Origin: an uncultured Hungatella sp.
Lineage (GTDB): Bacteria; Bacillota; Clostridia; Lachnospirales; Lachnospiraceae
Direction: 5' to 3'
Length of the DNA: 64,000 nt
NCBI GenBank assembly: GCA_949879795.1
Contig: CATLBR010000005.1
Span: forward strand, 1 to 64,000
Shown: piece after piece, positions 8,981-17,169 of the stretch
Layout: each line of letters begins with the position of its first letter
Position numbering within the stretch: position 1 is the first letter of the stretch
The notes under the pieces: model-generated
What the model was told of the DNA's origin: nothing
What the model saw: only the letters and a program-made list of their open reading frames with translations
Databases searched by the model: none
Program-made: the position numbers and the translations under genes

Positions 8981-10109
8981 ATGATCCCCCTTGTATCCAA
9001 TCTATTTTCGCTCCGCATTTGGCACAGAACTTTTTCCCCTGTCTCAGCGGAGCACCGCACTGTCTGCATAACTGCCGGGTAACAAGAAGGGTTCCGCATT
9101 TTGTACAAAATTTACTTCCCGGCTTATTGATCCTCTGGCATGACTGGCAGACGATTGTCCCCGCGGGAGCCGCTTCTGTGGCAGCCGAGACCTGCTCTCC
9201 GGCCGGGGAAAGTTCCGGCGCAGTGCGCTCAGGCCTGAAGGGCTCCGACGCCATAGGTTCCGGGTTTGTGGGTTTTGGTATGGGCTCTGATTTTATGGGC
9301 AGGGGTTTTACAGGTTCTTCGGCGGGAAAGGCCTCAGGTGCTGTCTGGCGCCGCTTTCGGATGGCTTCACGCTTTAGATTTTCCAGTATGGTCAGCTTGA
9401 TGGAGTTGTTCTTGTCGTTGATAAAGTTGTCCGTCAGGAGTTCGGCGCACTTCTCCACATCCTCGAAGAGCTGAAAGTTGGGCATATCTTTCATGTTCGC
9501 GAAGATCAGGTCGTACATGTTGATCACGACGTCATGCTTGTCGTGGATATCGTCCAGCAGTTCCTGGACGGATTCCGGGTCCCGGTAAGTGTCCAGGTTG
9601 CTGTCCAGAATAAATTTCTGAAGAACCGTGTATTCCGGAGGGGATATCTCCACACGCTGTCTGGTGCTTTCCCTGCGGATCTCGTCGCTGTAGATATAGG
9701 CAGACATCTGCTGCAGAGTACTCAGCTCCGACTCCAGAGCCACATAAAACACCGGCAGCTGTTTGCCCGCGTGCCTGCGCATCCTGTTGGTGCGGTTGGC
9801 CATCTGTTCCACCAGGCAGGCGTAGCTGCGCATGTAGTTGATGCTCAGAAACGTTACGATCCCCTTGCACCCGCTGTCGCGGAACAGGCGTTCCTGAAAA
9901 TTTTTCAGCCAGCTGGAGGACTGGTTTTCCATAAACTCAATATCGATGTAGACGTTGATCCCTCTGGCCCGCAAGGCCATGACACAGGGATACACCTTGT
10001 CCCAGTCCCGGCTGGAATAGCTGACAAATACATAATCCTGATCCGGTATCCAGCCGTTTCTCAGCTGCCATTTGTAATCTTTTTCACTTATATACCGACC
10101 TGACTCCAT
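8973..10109 (-). CDS. TIR domain protein with C-terminal double zinc ribbon
   Basis: A 378-aa protein. Residues about 25-150 form a TIR domain: FVSYSSRDWDKV starts it, and YMRSYACLVEQM carries Glu101 where NAD-cleaving bacterial TIR domains have their catalytic Glu. A Pro/Glu-rich linker (255-318) leads to two zinc ribbons (Cys321/324/335/338 and Cys348/351/362/365). The ATG at 10109 is chosen because AAAGGG lies just upstream and the longer reading would run into tRNA-Val. It is coupled by overlap to the zinc-ribbon/transglutaminase gene. Bacterial TIR proteins often act as NADases or cyclic-nucleotide synthases in immunity, but some are scaffolds. No ThsA-like partner is adjacent. Confidence 0.8.
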   Translation of the reverse strand: MESGRYISEKDYKWQLRNGWIPDQDYVFVSYSSRDWDKVYPCVMALRARGINVYIDIEFMENQSSSWLKNFQERLFRDSGCKGIVTFLSINYMRSYACLVEQMANRTNRMRRHAGKQLPVFYVALESELSTLQQMSAYIYSDEIRRESTRQRVEISPPEYTVLQKFILDSNLDTYRDPESVQELLDDIHDKHDVVINMYDLIFANMKDMPNFQLFEDVEKCAELLTDNFINDKNNSIKLTILENLKREAIRKRRQTAPEAFPAEEPVKPLPIKSEPIPKPTNPEPMASEPFRPERTAPELSPAGEQVSAATEAAPAGTIVCQSCQRINKPGSKFCTKCGTLLVTRQLCRQCGAPLRQGKKFCAKCGAKIDWIQGGSYE

Positions 10110-10150
10110 GATACTGACCCTTTCTGTGGCAGATATCCCTGTTAAGGGAA

Positions 10151-10195
10151 GGAAAAGGACGGGAAAAAGCAACCGCTTTTCACTCGTCCTTTTCC
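10151..10195. repeat. Nested inverted repeat between TIR gene and tRNA-Val
   Basis: GGAAAAGGACG (10151-10161) pairs perfectly with CGTCCTTTTCC (10185-10195). Inside it, GAAAAAGC (10163-10170) pairs with GCTTTTC (10175-10181), leaving one bulged A. It lies just downstream of tRNA-Val on the minus strand and upstream of the TIR start. It may be the tRNA terminator or a structured leader of the TIR mRNA. Confidence 0.6.
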
Positions 10196-10208
10196 AGGCT
10201 TTTATTCG

Positions 10209-10281
10209 TGGAGACAACAGGGCTCGAACCTGCGACCCTTTACACGTCAAGCAAATGCTCTCCCAGCTGAGCTATGTCTCC
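10209..10281 (-). tRNA. tRNA-Val (anticodon GAC)
   Basis: On the minus strand the acceptor arm GGAGACA pairs with TGTCTCC. The D arm GCTC...GAGC, the TTCGAGC T-loop and a TTTGC/GTAAA anticodon stem are all present. The 7-base loop TTGACGT gives anticodon GAC (valine, GUC codons). The discriminator is A, and CCA is not encoded (followed by CGA). It lies upstream of the TIR operon on the same strand. Confidence 0.95.
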
Positions 10282-10474
10282 GATACATTTATTTTACCAT
10301 GTTTTTCTGGATAGTCAATAAAAATTTTAATTTCTTCCTGTGAAGTTTTAAGATAACCGTAATACATGTTTAAAGGATTCTTTTGGTTAAATGTGGTATG
10401 ATTTTAAAAGACATGAAAGAGTCTGCGCCTCAGGAGGGAGGACTCTGAAATAAAAGCGACAGGGAGGTATTTGG

Positions 10475-12067
10475 ATGAGAAAAATCTTAAGATGGACGGT
10501 CATATTGGCGGCTGCAGCCGGGGTTATGGCTGGCTGCGCGTTCGCTGCGGGAAACCGGGGCGGGGAGGGACAGCCGGAGACAGCGGGGAAGCAGCTGGCG
10601 GATACCGGAGAATCAGGGAAGGAGAACACGGGTCAGGATAATACAGATCTTGAGACGGCGGAGGACGGAGAGGAAGAAACCCTGAGAGCTGAGATCATAG
10701 AGACAGGGATACTTAAGCAGGGAGAGTGGGAGGAAGGTGTTATGCAGGACGGCGGGTTGAAAGCAGGCAGTCCGGAGAACATTGCAAACGCAGTGCAGCC
10801 GGTCTACCCGGAGATGACCTTCTACCCTGATGAGGAGGAATATTTTGATAAAAAGACAGGTGAGTTTGACAGTGACAGATTTTCTCAGGCATTTGACGCC
10901 TGGTGGGCCGAAAAGCGAAGCAGACGGAACCCTCCGGAAGGATACGCGGATAGTCTGAGACCCTTTTTTGTATCCTCCATCCGCCAGTTTCTGGCGGAGA
11001 ACGGTGAAGAGGGGGATGAGAACCAGAACAGGATCTGCTCTCCCCTCAACGTGTATATGGCCCTGAGCATGCTGGCGGAGACGGCTGGCGGGGACAGCAG
11101 ACAGCAGATACTTGCTCTTTTGGGCGCAGGTTCCCTGGAGGAATTGCAGCTGCAGGCAGGCAGAGTCTGGAACGCCAACTACAGTCAGGACGGGGCGGTG
11201 ACCAGCCTTCTTGCCAACTCCCTGTGGCTGGATGAGGATATCCCTTTTAAGAAGGAGACTTTGGAGTCCCTGGCAAAGCACTATTACGCGTCATCCTACT
11301 GGGGACAGATGGGGACGAAGGAGTTGGATGAACAGCTGCAGAGCTGGCTCAACCACCAGACCGGAGATCTGCTGCGGGAGCAGGCATCAGGGCTTCACAT
11401 GAGTGACGATACGCTGATGGCATTGGCGTCCACCATCTATTTCAGAGCCAAGTGGTCCGATGAGTTTGCAAAATCCAACACAAGAGAAGAAATATTTCAT
11501 GGGCCCCAGGGAGACATAACCTGCGAATTCATGCATCAGAGCGGAACCAACACTTATTACTGGGGCGAGAAATTCGGCGCTGTCAACAAGTACCTTCAGG
11601 AGAGCGGAGGCATGTGGCTGATTCTTCCCGACGAAGGCGTGACACCGGAAGAAATCCTTCTGGACGACGAGGTGATGGAAATGTTTCTGGACGGCGGAGA
11701 GGGAAAGAATCAGAAACGTCTTATCGTCAATCTATCCATGCCCAAGTTTGATGTGACGTCCAACATTAATTTAAAAGAGGGGCTGAACCGGCTGGGGGTG
11801 ACAGATGTGTTTGACGGCGGCAAGTCTGATTTTACACCTCTAGTGGATGAGGCGGAGGGAATTTTTGTATCCCAGGCAAGCCATGCCGCGCGGGTTATGG
11901 TAGATGAAGAAGGGTGTATAGCCGCAGCTTACACGGTGATGGCCGCAGCGGGTGGAGCCATGCCGCCGCAAGAGAAGATAGATTTTGTCCTTGATCGTCC
12001 CTTTATCTTTGTGATTACCGGGGACTCAGGGCTTCCGCTTTTTGCGGGAATCGTGAGACGGCCTTGA
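10475..12067 (+). CDS. Serpin family lipoprotein (serine protease inhibitor)
   Basis: A 530-aa surface-anchored serpin. Residues 1-21 are a lipoprotein signal (lipobox MAGC, Cys21). An acidic Gly/Glu-rich linker runs to about 100. The serpin fold spans about 160-530, with recognisable segments SPLNVYMALSMLAETAGG (189-206), the LANSLWLD helix region and RPFIFVIT near the end. The reactive loop lies at about 478-498: hinge EEG at 478-480, small residues in the hinge, and P1 near Gly494. This predicts an elastase-like rather than trypsin-like target. GGGAGG lies 7 bases before the ATG. Gut bacterial serpins can block host neutrophil elastase or bacterial proteases; which applies here is unknown. 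Confidence 0.9.
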   Translation: MRKILRWTVILAAAAGVMAGCAFAAGNRGGEGQPETAGKQLADTGESGKENTGQDNTDLETAEDGEEETLRAEIIETGILKQGEWEEGVMQDGGLKAGSPENIANAVQPVYPEMTFYPDEEEYFDKKTGEFDSDRFSQAFDAWWAEKRSRRNPPEGYADSLRPFFVSSIRQFLAENGEEGDENQNRICSPLNVYMALSMLAETAGGDSRQQILALLGAGSLEELQLQAGRVWNANYSQDGAVTSLLANSLWLDEDIPFKKETLESLAKHYYASSYWGQMGTKELDEQLQSWLNHQTGDLLREQASGLHMSDDTLMALASTIYFRAKWSDEFAKSNTREEIFHGPQGDITCEFMHQSGTNTYYWGEKFGAVNKYLQESGGMWLILPDEGVTPEEILLDDEVMEMFLDGGEGKNQKRLIVNLSMPKFDVTSNINLKEGLNRLGVTDVFDGGKSDFTPLVDEAEGIFVSQASHAARVMVDEEGCIAAAYTVMAAAGGAMPPQEKIDFVLDRPFIFVITGDSGLPLFAGIVRRP

Positions 12068-12090
12068 AACGGCAAAAGGCAGGGCGGTGA

Positions 12091-12936
12091 TTACCGCCGC
12101 AAAAGCTCCAGCACGGCGTAGGTTCTGCGGCCGAGATCGTCGGAGAGGGGCAGGGAGCGGGAATGCACATCCAGCTCCTGGGGCAGCTGGTGGAGGTCGA
12201 TAACCTCCATCCCCTTCCCCTCATAATATTTTCGCAGGTATGGTTTCCCCGCATGAAGGCTGCTGGAAAGAAAATAGTTGCGGTGCATTTCTTTTTTTAC
12301 CCGCATCTCATCGGCTATATAGTCGATCCAGCTGACGAAGGTCTTTAGATTGTAGTCGTTAAGGGAGTATCCTACGAATAAAAACACATGGCCGATGAGC
12401 AGGTATTTTAAAAATGTCTCCATGAGACGGTGAGTTTCCGGGTAGTGGAGATAGTCGTCCTCCTTGAATACCAGCTTCTCGGGGTCGCGGATATCTCCGT
12501 GAAGTTTTAAAAGATAGTGGGCAGATATGCCTCTCAGCAGATCCCTGTCCTCCTTGATCACCTGATAGCCGTCGGCTACCTGGTCCATGAGAGTGTCAAA
12601 ATTGGTTGTGACGATGTGCTTTGGACGCAGGGAGGCGATGAGCCGGTTGAGGGGATTGGGGAGGATGTTTTCGGGTATCATGGATTCTATGAGGGAATAA
12701 TAATCCGAGTGGCCGGGGCTCTCGTCGAGACAATAGTAATATTGGGGAATCCGGATGTATTCGTCCGTGGCCAGGCGGCCTTCCATAGGATATCCTATCT
12801 GCTGTGCGAAACTTTGAACCATCTGTCCCCATGTGGGAAGACCCGAGTTTTTCGATACTCCTGCCCCCACAAAGATCACCAGTTTTTCCCGTCTCAGCGC
12901 AAGTGAAAGATCATTGATCATCTCATAAAAAGTCAT
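12091..12936 (-). CDS. SIR2-fold protein (SIR2_2-type)
   Basis: A 281-aa protein with a sirtuin-like NAD-binding fold and no zinc-binding Cys tetrad. FVGAGVS (22-28) is the NAD-binding GAGxS loop, TTNFD at 110-114 gives the NxD motif, and His146 in LKLHGD is the expected catalytic His. FVGYSLND (187-194) is the late signature of the SIR2_2 group. Such proteins in bacteria are usually NADases in anti-phage systems (ThsA, DSR, Avs and others), but here no second effector domain or adjacent sensor is fused. It converges on the serpin gene with only 23 bases between stops, and it diverges from the DJ-1 genes. Confidence 0.82.
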   Translation of the reverse strand: MTFYEMINDLSLALRREKLVIFVGAGVSKNSGLPTWGQMVQSFAQQIGYPMEGRLATDEYIRIPQYYYCLDESPGHSDYYSLIESMIPENILPNPLNRLIASLRPKHIVTTNFDTLMDQVADGYQVIKEDRDLLRGISAHYLLKLHGDIRDPEKLVFKEDDYLHYPETHRLMETFLKYLLIGHVFLFVGYSLNDYNLKTFVSWIDYIADEMRVKKEMHRNYFLSSSLHAGKPYLRKYYEGKGMEVIDLHQLPQELDVHSRSLPLSDDLGRRTYAVLELLRR

Positions 12937-13026
12937 AATACCCTCCCCGACCAGTTTGTTCTGAATATTATTATAACCTTTTCCACAGCTTTGGACAACC
13001 TTACTTTTCCGAAAACTGGAAATCAG

Positions 13027-13055
13027 TTGAAATGGTTTTGTCTATTCATTATAAT
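13027..13055 (+). promoter_or_regulatory. Promoter of the DJ-1/RpiR operon
   Basis: TTGAAA (13027-13032), 17-base spacer, TATAAT (13050-13055), placed 44 bases before the first DJ-1 start. Confidence 0.6.
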
Positions 13056-13099
13056 GGGGGCAGAACAAGGGAATAAAAATAAGACAGGAGGATATTTTC

Positions 13100-13657
13100 A
13101 TGAAAAAAGCTGCAGTGATCATAGCTCCAGGTTTTGAGGAAGGGGAGGCGCTGACGATTATTGATATAATCAGAAGGGCAGGGATCACCTGTGACAGTGC
13201 TGGGCTCACGGCGAGAATAGTGACCGGCGCCCATGACATCACCATATTATGTGACCGGGTACTGTCAAGGGAGATATGCGACTACGACATGATAGTGCTT
13301 CCCGGCGGAATGCCGGGGGCGACCAACTTGAGAGACAGTGACCTGTTGATGGAAGTGGTCAGGGAGATGAATGCAAAAGGAAAGTACGTATGCGCCATGT
13401 GCGCGGCGCCTATGGCTTTAGAGCGGGCAGGAGTCCTGGAGGGAAAGACTTTTACTGCATATGTGGGGTACGACGAGAAGATCAACGCAGGAACTTTTTC
13501 CCATGAAGAAGTTGTGACTGACGGGAATGTGGTTACCAGCAGAGGGCCGGCTACCGCTTACTCGTTTGCCTATGAGCTGGCAGGGCTCCTGGGCGGAGAT
13601 GTGGAGGCAGTGAAACAGAGAATGCTTTATGATCATGCATTTAAGAAGGAGGCATAA
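13100..13657 (+). CDS. DJ-1/PfpI family protein (first of tandem pair)
   Basis: A 185-aa protein of the DJ-1/ThiJ/PfpI superfamily, whose members act as glyoxalase/deglycase-like enzymes, chaperones or stress sensors. It begins AAVIIAPGFEEGEALTI, with the conserved Glu (Glu15 region), and CAMCAAPMAL carries the nucleophile-elbow cysteine. AGGAGG precedes the ATG. The next gene is a paralog starting 4 bases after the stop, and an RpiR regulator follows, so all three are likely one transcript from the promoter at 13027. Substrate not predictable. Confidence 0.88.
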   Translation: MKKAAVIIAPGFEEGEALTIIDIIRRAGITCDSAGLTARIVTGAHDITILCDRVLSREICDYDMIVLPGGMPGATNLRDSDLLMEVVREMNAKGKYVCAMCAAPMALERAGVLEGKTFTAYVGYDEKINAGTFSHEEVVTDGNVVTSRGPATAYSFAYELAGLLGGDVEAVKQRMLYDHAFKKEA

Positions 13658-13661
13658 AACT

Positions 13662-14273
13662 ATGGCCAGGGTTGCGGTACTGATGGCAGAGGGATATGAA
13701 GAGGGGGAGACCCTGACAATTGTCGATATTTTGAGGAGAGCGGGAATTGGGTGCCATACTTTTGCGGTGGACACCCGGCGGGTACAGAGCGGAGATTTTG
13801 CGGAAAAAGGAGATACTGCAGACGACGGACAGGGAAGGTTCGTAAAGGGAATGCACGGCATGATGGTGAAGGCGGATAAGGAGTTTTCACAGGAGATAAA
13901 GAACTATGACATGGTGGTACTTCCCGGGGGAAGGCCAGGCGGAGCCAATCTTCGGGAGAATCCCCGGGTTATTGAGGCGGTGAAATATTTTGCACAGGAG
14001 GGGAAATTCGTGGCTGCCATGTGTTCCGGAACCCTCGTGCTTTCCCAGGCAGATATCATCGGGGGAAGGCAGGTTACCGGGTACACAGGGTACGGAGAAA
14101 AGTTAACCGGGGCTGTGTTCAGAGAAGATGTGGTGGTGGCAGACGGAAATCTCATCACAAGCCAGGGACCTGCCACAGTATTTCCTTTTGCCTACAAGCT
14201 GGCGGAGGTTCTGGGCAAAGACGTGTCGGTGCTGAAGGAGCGGATGCTGTACAATTTCGCAGGCGGTCAGTGA
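13662..14273 (+). CDS. DJ-1/PfpI family protein (second of tandem pair)
   Basis: A 203-aa paralog of the preceding gene. The AMCSGTLVL elbow keeps the cysteine. Compared with its neighbour it has an acidic/glycine-rich insertion at about residues 47-70 (GDFAEKGDTADDGQG), before the EIKNYDMVVLPGG strand. The ATG at 13662 is chosen because AAGGAGG overlaps the end of the first gene just upstream; a start at 13629 would overlap the neighbour. The tandem arrangement indicates local duplication followed by divergence. Confidence 0.87.
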   Translation: MARVAVLMAEGYEEGETLTIVDILRRAGIGCHTFAVDTRRVQSGDFAEKGDTADDGQGRFVKGMHGMMVKADKEFSQEIKNYDMVVLPGGRPGGANLRENPRVIEAVKYFAQEGKFVAAMCSGTLVLSQADIIGGRQVTGYTGYGEKLTGAVFREDVVVADGNLITSQGPATVFPFAYKLAEVLGKDVSVLKERMLYNFAGGQ

Positions 14274-14292
14274 AAATCGGAGGAAAGTCGGG

Positions 14293-15078
14293 ATGATCTA
14301 CGGCAAACTGCCAGTGGTGTTCTTGAGTGTGATTGCCAGCGAGAAAAGCGGGAGTACCAACAGCTCCATAGCGTCCTATATTCTGGAGCACATGGATGAG
14401 GTGAAAGACACAGGGATAAAGGAGCTGGCCAGAAGATGCCATGTGGGCACCGGCTCTGTCTCCCGGTTCTGCAGAGATATCGGTCTTCGGGATTTTGTGG
14501 AATTGAGAGAACTTCTCCAGTCTACAGATGAGAATTTTCAACCCTATTCTTCAAAGGAGTCGCCTCAGGAGAGAATAGCGGACTACGAAAGAAAGGTAAA
14601 TCAGAGCATCACGATGGCGGCCAGAACTCTGTCCGTGAGAAAACTCGAAGAACTGTGCCGAGATCTGAGAACGTATGAGAAGGTGGCCCTGTTCGGCCTC
14701 TTGAAAGCAGAGTGCGCGGCCGTCAACCTGCAGGGAGATCTGTGGTTGATGGGCAGACACGCGTACACTAACGTGTCCTATGACCAGCAGATCGAGTACA
14801 TAGGGCAGGCGGGAAAAGACACTCTGATTCTCATATTCAGCTACACAGGGTCATTCTTTGAGTATCACAGGGAAAAACTCTTCAGGGGAAGAGATAAAAA
14901 TGACTGGCCGAAGATATGGATGATAACAGGGAAACGGAATTCTTCTTCGGAGTATGTGGCGAAAGTGCTGGATTTTCAATCCCTTCAGGATCAGGCCAGC
15001 CATCCATATCAGCTGCTGTATGTGGCGGGGCTGATCGCCCAGGAGTATGGACGGGGGATAGAGCCCAGCTTGGGATAG
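14293..15078 (+). CDS. MurR/RpiR family transcriptional regulator
   Basis: A 261-aa DNA-binding regulator. Residues about 1-80 form the RpiR helix-turn-helix (IKELARRCHVGTGSVSRFCR). Residues about 110-240 form a SIS sugar-phosphate-binding domain (LILIFSYTGSFFEYH). It lies 19 bases after the second DJ-1 gene on the same strand. RpiR regulators respond to phosphosugars, so the DJ-1 proteins may belong to a sugar-phosphate or carbonyl-stress response. Target and ligand unknown. Confidence 0.87.
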   Translation: MIYGKLPVVFLSVIASEKSGSTNSSIASYILEHMDEVKDTGIKELARRCHVGTGSVSRFCRDIGLRDFVELRELLQSTDENFQPYSSKESPQERIADYERKVNQSITMAARTLSVRKLEELCRDLRTYEKVALFGLLKAECAAVNLQGDLWLMGRHAYTNVSYDQQIEYIGQAGKDTLILIFSYTGSFFEYHREKLFRGRDKNDWPKIWMITGKRNSSSEYVAKVLDFQSLQDQASHPYQLLYVAGLIAQEYGRGIEPSLG

Positions 15079-15097
15079 AGAAAGAATTTGTGAAAAC

Positions 15098-15122
15098 GGG
15101 GCAGCCTGTCGGGGGCTGCCCC
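15098..15122. terminator. Intrinsic terminator between convergent genes
   Basis: GGGGCAGCC (15098-15106) pairs with GGCTGCCCC (15114-15122). On the minus strand it is followed by GTTTTC, serving the PIN-like gene; on the plus strand it follows the RpiR gene. Confidence 0.7.
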
Positions 15123-15125
15123 TGT

Positions 15126-15779
15126 CTATCCTGTGAGCTGTTTCATCATGTGGTAAATGGCCAGCCCGTCCTTTTTTCCAAAGGTTTTGACGGAGTCCAG
15201 ATAGAGGATCTTCTTGCTGGGCTGTTTCTCGAACAGGTGCTGGATTTGTCCCAGATATTCTTCGTAGCCCGAGTCCGCGAAAGCGGCCTGGAGAACCTTT
15301 CGCACTCTCAAGCGCTCCTGGTGCCGGGCGAATTCTGTATCCAGACGAACCGGTTTTAACAGTTCCCGGACCTGAAGGGTTCGCAGCCGGTTTTCGTTGG
15401 CTGACAGAATACACTGTTCCAGAGTGCTGCCCAGGATCACTTCTCTCGACTTACCCTGGGATTTCCAGTAGTCATGAACCGCCGAAAAACCGTGATCTTT
15501 GCTGACGATAGCGGCTTTTCCCGAATATCCGCTGCCAAAGATCTCGCCGATCTTCGTGGATATGTAAAAATCAAGGGCATTCTTTCCCTGCTTTTTCAGC
15601 TTGCATATGTCTAGATGGCAGAAGGAATCCATAATCTGCATAAGGTTCCCCTGTCGGATCTTCTCGCAGGCCTGGCTGTAAAAAATAATTACCACGTCTT
15701 CATCCAGGAGGTATTCTGCTCCCTTTAAACCGTCATCTCCAACATTTTCAAAGTCAATCAGAAAATACACGACCGTCAT
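15126..15779 (-). CDS. PIN-like/NYN domain protein
   Basis: A 217-aa protein that begins VVYFLIDFENVGDDG, the first acidic strand of NYN/PIN-like nuclease folds. ALDFYISTKIGE (about 66-77) and AAIVSKDHGF (about 87-96) supply further acidic positions of the fold. The C-terminal third is a charged helical region without assignment. A metal-dependent RNA-cleaving activity is plausible from the fold but unproven. The start is ATG 15779, although a GTG directly before it at 15782 is possible. It converges on the RpiR gene. Confidence 0.65.
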   Translation of the reverse strand: MTVVYFLIDFENVGDDGLKGAEYLLDEDVVIIFYSQACEKIRQGNLMQIMDSFCHLDICKLKKQGKNALDFYISTKIGEIFGSGYSGKAAIVSKDHGFSAVHDYWKSQGKSREVILGSTLEQCILSANENRLRTLQVRELLKPVRLDTEFARHQERLRVRKVLQAAFADSGYEEYLGQIQHLFEKQPSKKILYLDSVKTFGKKDGLAIYHMMKQLTG

Positions 15780-15842
15780 CACCTGCCTGAAATAATGAAT
15801 AAAAACCGTCGGCTTTTATCATATCACAGTTTTCGTGTAAAA

Positions 15843-17126
15843 TCAACATTGTCTCATCAATTTCCACAGGTCCTCATAAAATCCCGGATAGGAGATATTG
15901 ACACATTCCCCTCCCAGAATCTCGGTCTCTCCGTCGGCGCACAGTCCCGCTACGGCAAATGTCATGGCGATGCGGTGGTCCAGACAGCAGTCGATGACAG
16001 CGCCGTGAAGCGGTTTTCCTCCCCGGATGATCATACCGTCCCCGGTCTCCGTCACATGGGCGCCCATGGCTGTAAGACAGCGGACCATGACTTCCAGGCG
16101 GTTGGATTCTTTCACCTTCAGCTCGGCCGCGTCTCTGATCACCGTCTCCCCGTGGGCCAAGCAGGCCATGGCGGCGATCATGGGAAGTTCGTCGATGAGC
16201 GTGGGGATGAGGGCGCCCTCGATGACGGTCCCCCGAAGAGCGGATGAGGACACCAGGATGTCGGCGGTGGGCTCTCCGGAACCGGATTGTCTGTCAAGGA
16301 GAGTGATATGACCTCCCATGGCTTTGGCGACTCGCAGTATGCCGTCTCGGGTCGGATTGATCCCTACATTTCGGATCAGGATCTCCGAGTTGGGAACCAT
16401 GAGTCCTGCACAAATAAAGTAGGAGGCAGATGATATGTCGCCCGGCACCCGGATCTGGCGTCCCTCCAGCTCGGCGGCAGGCCGGATCAAGGCGGTGGTT
16501 CCTTCTGTCCGGACATCCGCTCCGAAATACCGCAGCATGACTTCGCTGTGGTTTCTGGACAGATAGGGCTCTGTAACCGAGGTCTCTCCGTCGGCGTAAA
16601 GTCCCGCCAGAAGAACAGCGGATTTTACCTGGGCGGACGCCACCTTCGATGTGTAGCTGATTCCCCGAAGCGGCCGGCCTGTGATCTCCAGCGGGGCGCA
16701 GCCGTTGTCTCTGGAGCTGTGGATCTGGGCGCCCATAAGTGTCAAAGGCTCTATGATGCGGTTCATGGGGCGCTTCTGAATGGAGGCGTCGCCGGTGAGG
16801 ACCACATGAAAATCCTGGGCTGCCAGAATGCCGGAGATGAGGCGGGTGGTGGTCCCGCTGTTGCCGCAGTCCAGGGCGGAGTCAGGCCGTGTCAGGCCCC
16901 TGAGCCCTTTTCCGTGGACTATAACCGTGTCTCCTCTGTTTTCGATGGCCACTCCCATTTTCTGAAAACAGGAGATGGTGGACAGACAGTCGGCCCCCTG
17001 GAGATAGTGCAGGATCTCTGTGGTTCCTTTGGCGATAGAGCCAAACATAACGCTTCGATGGGAGATAGATTTGTCTCCCGGGACAGTGACTTCTCCCCGA
17101 AGTCCTTTTGACTTTGTAATAATCAT
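15843..17126 (-). CDS. aroA: 3-phosphoshikimate 1-carboxyvinyltransferase (EPSP synthase)
   Basis: Catalyses the sixth step of the shikimate pathway: shikimate-3-phosphate plus PEP gives EPSP. It is 427 aa, the normal size. LDCGNSGTTTRL matches the PEP-binding LxGNAGTAxR motif, and KVKESNRLEVM corresponds to the RxKESDRL signature. PGDKSISHRSVM at the N-terminus binds shikimate-3-phosphate. It is the last gene of an aroF-tyrA-aroA operon, 43 bases after tyrA. Confidence 0.97.
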   Translation of the reverse strand: MIITKSKGLRGEVTVPGDKSISHRSVMFGSIAKGTTEILHYLQGADCLSTISCFQKMGVAIENRGDTVIVHGKGLRGLTRPDSALDCGNSGTTTRLISGILAAQDFHVVLTGDASIQKRPMNRIIEPLTLMGAQIHSSRDNGCAPLEITGRPLRGISYTSKVASAQVKSAVLLAGLYADGETSVTEPYLSRNHSEVMLRYFGADVRTEGTTALIRPAAELEGRQIRVPGDISSASYFICAGLMVPNSEILIRNVGINPTRDGILRVAKAMGGHITLLDRQSGSGEPTADILVSSSALRGTVIEGALIPTLIDELPMIAAMACLAHGETVIRDAAELKVKESNRLEVMVRCLTAMGAHVTETGDGMIIRGGKPLHGAVIDCCLDHRIAMTFAVAGLCADGETEILGGECVNISYPGFYEDLWKLMRQC

Positions 17127-17169
17127 GGGTATATGCCTTTCTTGTTTCAGCTGGAGACATGCCAGCCTG

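Noticed and set aside
8973-10109. Thoeris-type defence assignment for the first TIR protein
   Set aside because: No ThsA (SIR2-SLOG or Macro) partner is next to it; the nearby SIR2 protein lacks a fused sensor domain and lies in another operon across the serpin gene.
10110-10250. N-terminal extension of the TIR/zinc-ribbon protein to 10250
   Set aside because: It would translate through the nested hairpin and into tRNA-Val; the ATG at 10109 has its own ribosome site.
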